Below, one piece after another: positions 6,117 to 7,724 of a DNA stretch of 7,724 nt. The notes below the pieces were generated by a model that saw nothing but the letters and a program-made list of their open reading frames with translations, was not told where the DNA came from and did not search any database. Source of the DNA: Brevundimonas sp. (lineage in GTDB: Bacteria; Pseudomonadota; Alphaproteobacteria; Caulobacterales; Caulobacteraceae); contig JALAGW010000194.1 of the NCBI GenBank assembly GCA_022712235.1, positions 1-7,724 of the forward strand, written 5' to 3'. A program made the position numbers and the translations under genes. Within the stretch, counting starts at the first letter, position 1; every line of letters starts with the position of its first letter.

Positions 6117-7127
6117 ATGTCCCTCGACGCCTTCATCGCCGGCCTGCCCAAGGCCGAACTGCACCTGCACATCGAGGGCTCGCTCGAGCCGGAACTGATG
6201 TTCGAGCTGGCGCAGCGCAACGGCGTCGCCATTCCCTACGACAGCGTCGAGGCCGTGCGCGCGGCCTATGATTTCTCGAACCTGCAGGACTTCCTCGACA
6301 TCTATTACGCCGGCGCCGCCGTGCTGCTGTCGCGTCAGGACTTCGAGGACCTGGCCTTCGCCTATTTCCAGCGCGCCGCCGCCGACAACGTCCGCCATGC
6401 CGAGATCTTCTTCGATCCCCAGACCCATACCGACCGGGGCGTGCCTTTCGGCGTGGTGGTCGAGGGTCTGATCGCCGGCATGGACCGGGCCAGGGCCGAG
6501 CTGGGCGTCACCAGCGGCCTGATTCTCAGCTTCCTGCGCCACCTGTCCGAAGACGAAGCCTTCGCCACCCTGGAGGCCGCCAAGCCCTACCTGCACCACT
6601 TCATCGGCGTCGGACTGGATTCGTCCGAGGTCGGCCACCCGCCGTCCAAGTTCCAGCGCGTCTTCGCCGCCGCTCGCGACTTAGGGCTTAAGCTGTGCGC
6701 CCACGCCGGCGAGGAAGGCCCGCCCGAATACGTCCGCGAAGCCCTGGACCTGCTGGACATCGACCGCATGGACCACGGCAACCGCTCGATGGAGGACGAG
6801 GCCCTGATCGCCCGTCTGGCCGCCGAACAGATGACCCTGACGGTCTGCCCCCTGTCAAACCTGAAGCTGTGCGTGGTCAAGGATCTGAAGGACCACCCGG
6901 TCCCCGAAATGCTGCGTCGCGGCCTGCACGTCACCCTGAACTCGGACGACCCGTCCTATTTCGGCGGCTATGTGAACGCCAACTACATCCAGCTGGCGAA
7001 CGCCGTGGGCCTGACACGGGAGCAGGTTACGCAACTGGCGAAGAACAGTTTTGAAGGCAGTTTCCTCAGCGACGCCGACAAGGCCGCGCGGCTGGCCGAA
7101 GTGGACGCCTACGCGGCGGCGCACTGA
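6117..7127 (+). CDS. Adenine deaminase, AAH1/ADE type (adenosine deaminase family)
   Basis: 336 aa metal-dependent amidohydrolase, length normal. Zinc ligands are His16 and His18 (HLHIEGSLEP), His196 (AHAGEEGPP, catalytic Glu199) and Asp277 (NSDDPSYFGGY, with Asp278); His220 (MDHGNRS) is the catalytic His. Several blocks follow the fungal Aah1 / Pseudomonas PA0148 adenine deaminases and not true adenosine deaminases: DLQ-type segment NLQDFLDIYYAG, FFDPQTHTDRG, GLDSSEVGHPPSKF, HAGEEGPPEYV, VCPLSNLKLCVV and NSDDPSYFGGYV. The likely reaction is therefore adenine to hypoxanthine plus ammonia in purine salvage; automatic pipelines would probably name it add. ATG 6117 places the metal motif at the usual distance; GGAG lies 12 nt upstream. 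Leu189 uses TTA (6681-6683), rare in such GC-rich genes. It converges on the nicotinamidase gene. Confidence 0.9.
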   Translation: MSLDAFIAGLPKAELHLHIEGSLEPELMFELAQRNGVAIPYDSVEAVRAAYDFSNLQDFLDIYYAGAAVLLSRQDFEDLAFAYFQRAAADNVRHAEIFFDPQTHTDRGVPFGVVVEGLIAGMDRARAELGVTSGLILSFLRHLSEDEAFATLEAAKPYLHHFIGVGLDSSEVGHPPSKFQRVFAAARDLGLKLCAHAGEEGPPEYVREALDLLDIDRMDHGNRSMEDEALIARLAAEQMTLTVCPLSNLKLCVVKDLKDHPVPEMLRRGLHVTLNSDDPSYFGGYVNANYIQLANAVGLTREQVTQLAKNSFEGSFLSDADKAARLAEVDAYAAAH

Positions 7128-7137
7128 CGTTTCTCTA

Positions 7138-7168
7138 CGTCACCCTCCGGTCAAGGCGGAGGGTGACG
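7138..7168. repeat. Perfect 12-bp-stem hairpin between convergent genes
   Basis: CGTCACCCTCCG (7138-7149) pairs without mismatch with CGGAGGGTGACG (7157-7168) around a 7-nt loop, in the 54-bp gap between the adenine deaminase and nicotinamidase stops. There is no T-run after it on either strand, so it is not a standard intrinsic terminator. It may still help end or protect both convergent transcripts. Its GTCA/TGAC ends recall the REP-like units at 5955-6063, so a related dispersed repeat is possible. Confidence 0.7.
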
Positions 7169-7181
7169 GAAGAAGAATGGA

Positions 7182-7724
7182 TCAGCCAAGAAGCGTGACG
7201 GCTTCGATCTCCACAACACCCAGCATCGCGTAGCTGCCCTTGGCCGCCGCCGCCGTGTCCGGCGCAATGGCCCGGCAGGCGTCCTCGATGACCACGGCCT
7301 CGAAGCCTTCGCGCACGGCGTCCTCGGCGGTGAAGCGAACGCAATAGTCATAGGCCAGGCCGCACAGGAAGACCCGCTTCACGCCCCGGTCGCGCAGCAG
7401 GCCCGCCAGGCCCGTCGCCGTCCTGTGGTCGTTCTCATAGAAGCCGGAATAGGAATCGACCGCCGGATTATAACCCTTGCGGACCACGGCTAGGGCCTTG
7501 GTCACGGCGGGCAGGACATAGGGATGGAAGTCCGCCCCCGCCGTCCCCTGCAGGCAATGATCCGGCCACAGCATCTGGCGGCCGTCGCCGACCTCTATCT
7601 CGGCTATGGGCGCCGCGCCCGCGTGGTTTGAGGCGAAGCTGATCTGGTCCGGCGTGTGCCAGTCCTGGGTGGCGATCACGGTGTCGAACCGCTCGGCCAG
7701 CCGGTTGATCAGGGGCATGATCCC
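7182..7724 (-). CDS. pncA: Nicotinamidase, N-terminus beyond window edge
   Basis: Isochorismatase-fold hydrolase that converts nicotinamide to nicotinic acid and ammonia in NAD salvage. The frame stays open to the window end (GIMPLINRLAERF), so the Met at 7718 is internal. About 30 residues are missing, including the usual catalytic-Asp block (IDVQNDF). Visible motifs, numbered from Met 7718: TQDWH (17-21) with metal ligands Asp19 and His21, WPDHC (51-55) with ligand His54, the catalytic Lys in VVRKGYNP (codon 7478-7476), VDSYSGF, and GLAYDYC with the nucleophile Cys (codon 7343-7341), then RFTAEDA. The His usual in DWHPxxHxSF is Gln25 here (DWHTPDQISF). The stop is TGA at 7184-7182. It is convergent with the adenine deaminase gene. 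Confidence 0.95.
   Translation of the reverse strand, partial: GIMPLINRLAERFDTVIATQDWHTPDQISFASNHAGAAPIAEIEVGDGRQMLWPDHCLQGTAGADFHPYVLPAVTKALAVVRKGYNPAVDSYSGFYENDHRTATGLAGLLRDRGVKRVFLCGLAYDYCVRFTAEDAVREGFEAVVIEDACRAIAPDTAAAAKGSYAMLGVVEIEAVTLLG

Noticed and set aside
5561..6232. 223-codon minus-strand open frame through the argS end and the intergenic repeat
   Set aside because: Its HPGRSAAESRD segment is the kind of false peptide produced by translating GTCATCCCGG-type repeats. It overlaps the argS and adenine deaminase coding regions.

Overview
The window is very GC-rich, with G or C at most third codon positions. It looks like ordinary chromosome of an alphaproteobacterium of the Caulobacterales (Brevundimonas/Caulobacter-like). 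The reasons are a BamF/DUF3035-type lipoprotein next to lspA, an alphaproteobacterial HAD-IIA phosphatase, Caulobacter-like -10 elements (GCTANAWC), and REP-like GTCATCCCGG intergenic repeats. The organism assignment is inference. I see no phage, transposase, CRISPR array, tRNA or rRNA.

Layout. At the left edge a HAD-IIA hydrolase on the minus strand (cut by the window start) diverges from a plus-strand pair, lspA (lipoprotein signal peptidase) and a BamF-like outer-membrane lipoprotein, which ends at a strong intrinsic terminator (1844-1882). Next come a PaaI-type hotdog thioesterase (plus) and ispH (minus), which converge and share a TTAA at their stop codons. A 148-bp divergent region with a weak promoter candidate and a 12-bp palindrome separates ispH from an uncharacterised exported protein. 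That gene is tightly followed by argS. After argS lies a composite inverted REP-like repeat (5955-6063), then an adenine-deaminase-type amidohydrolase (plus). This gene converges on a nicotinamidase gene (minus, 5' end beyond the window), with a perfect 12-bp-stem hairpin between them.

How the genes fit together. Most are housekeeping: envelope lipoprotein maturation and outer-membrane assembly (lspA, BamF-like), isoprenoid precursor synthesis (ispH), tRNA charging (argS), and nucleobase/NAD salvage (adenine deaminase, nicotinamidase). I did not find a convincing new multi-gene system. The points most worth a second look are a probable leaderless promoter for the HAD gene, the composite REP element, the adenine (not adenosine) deaminase assignment, the uncharacterised secreted protein upstream of argS, and a His-to-Gln change near the metal site of the nicotinamidase.
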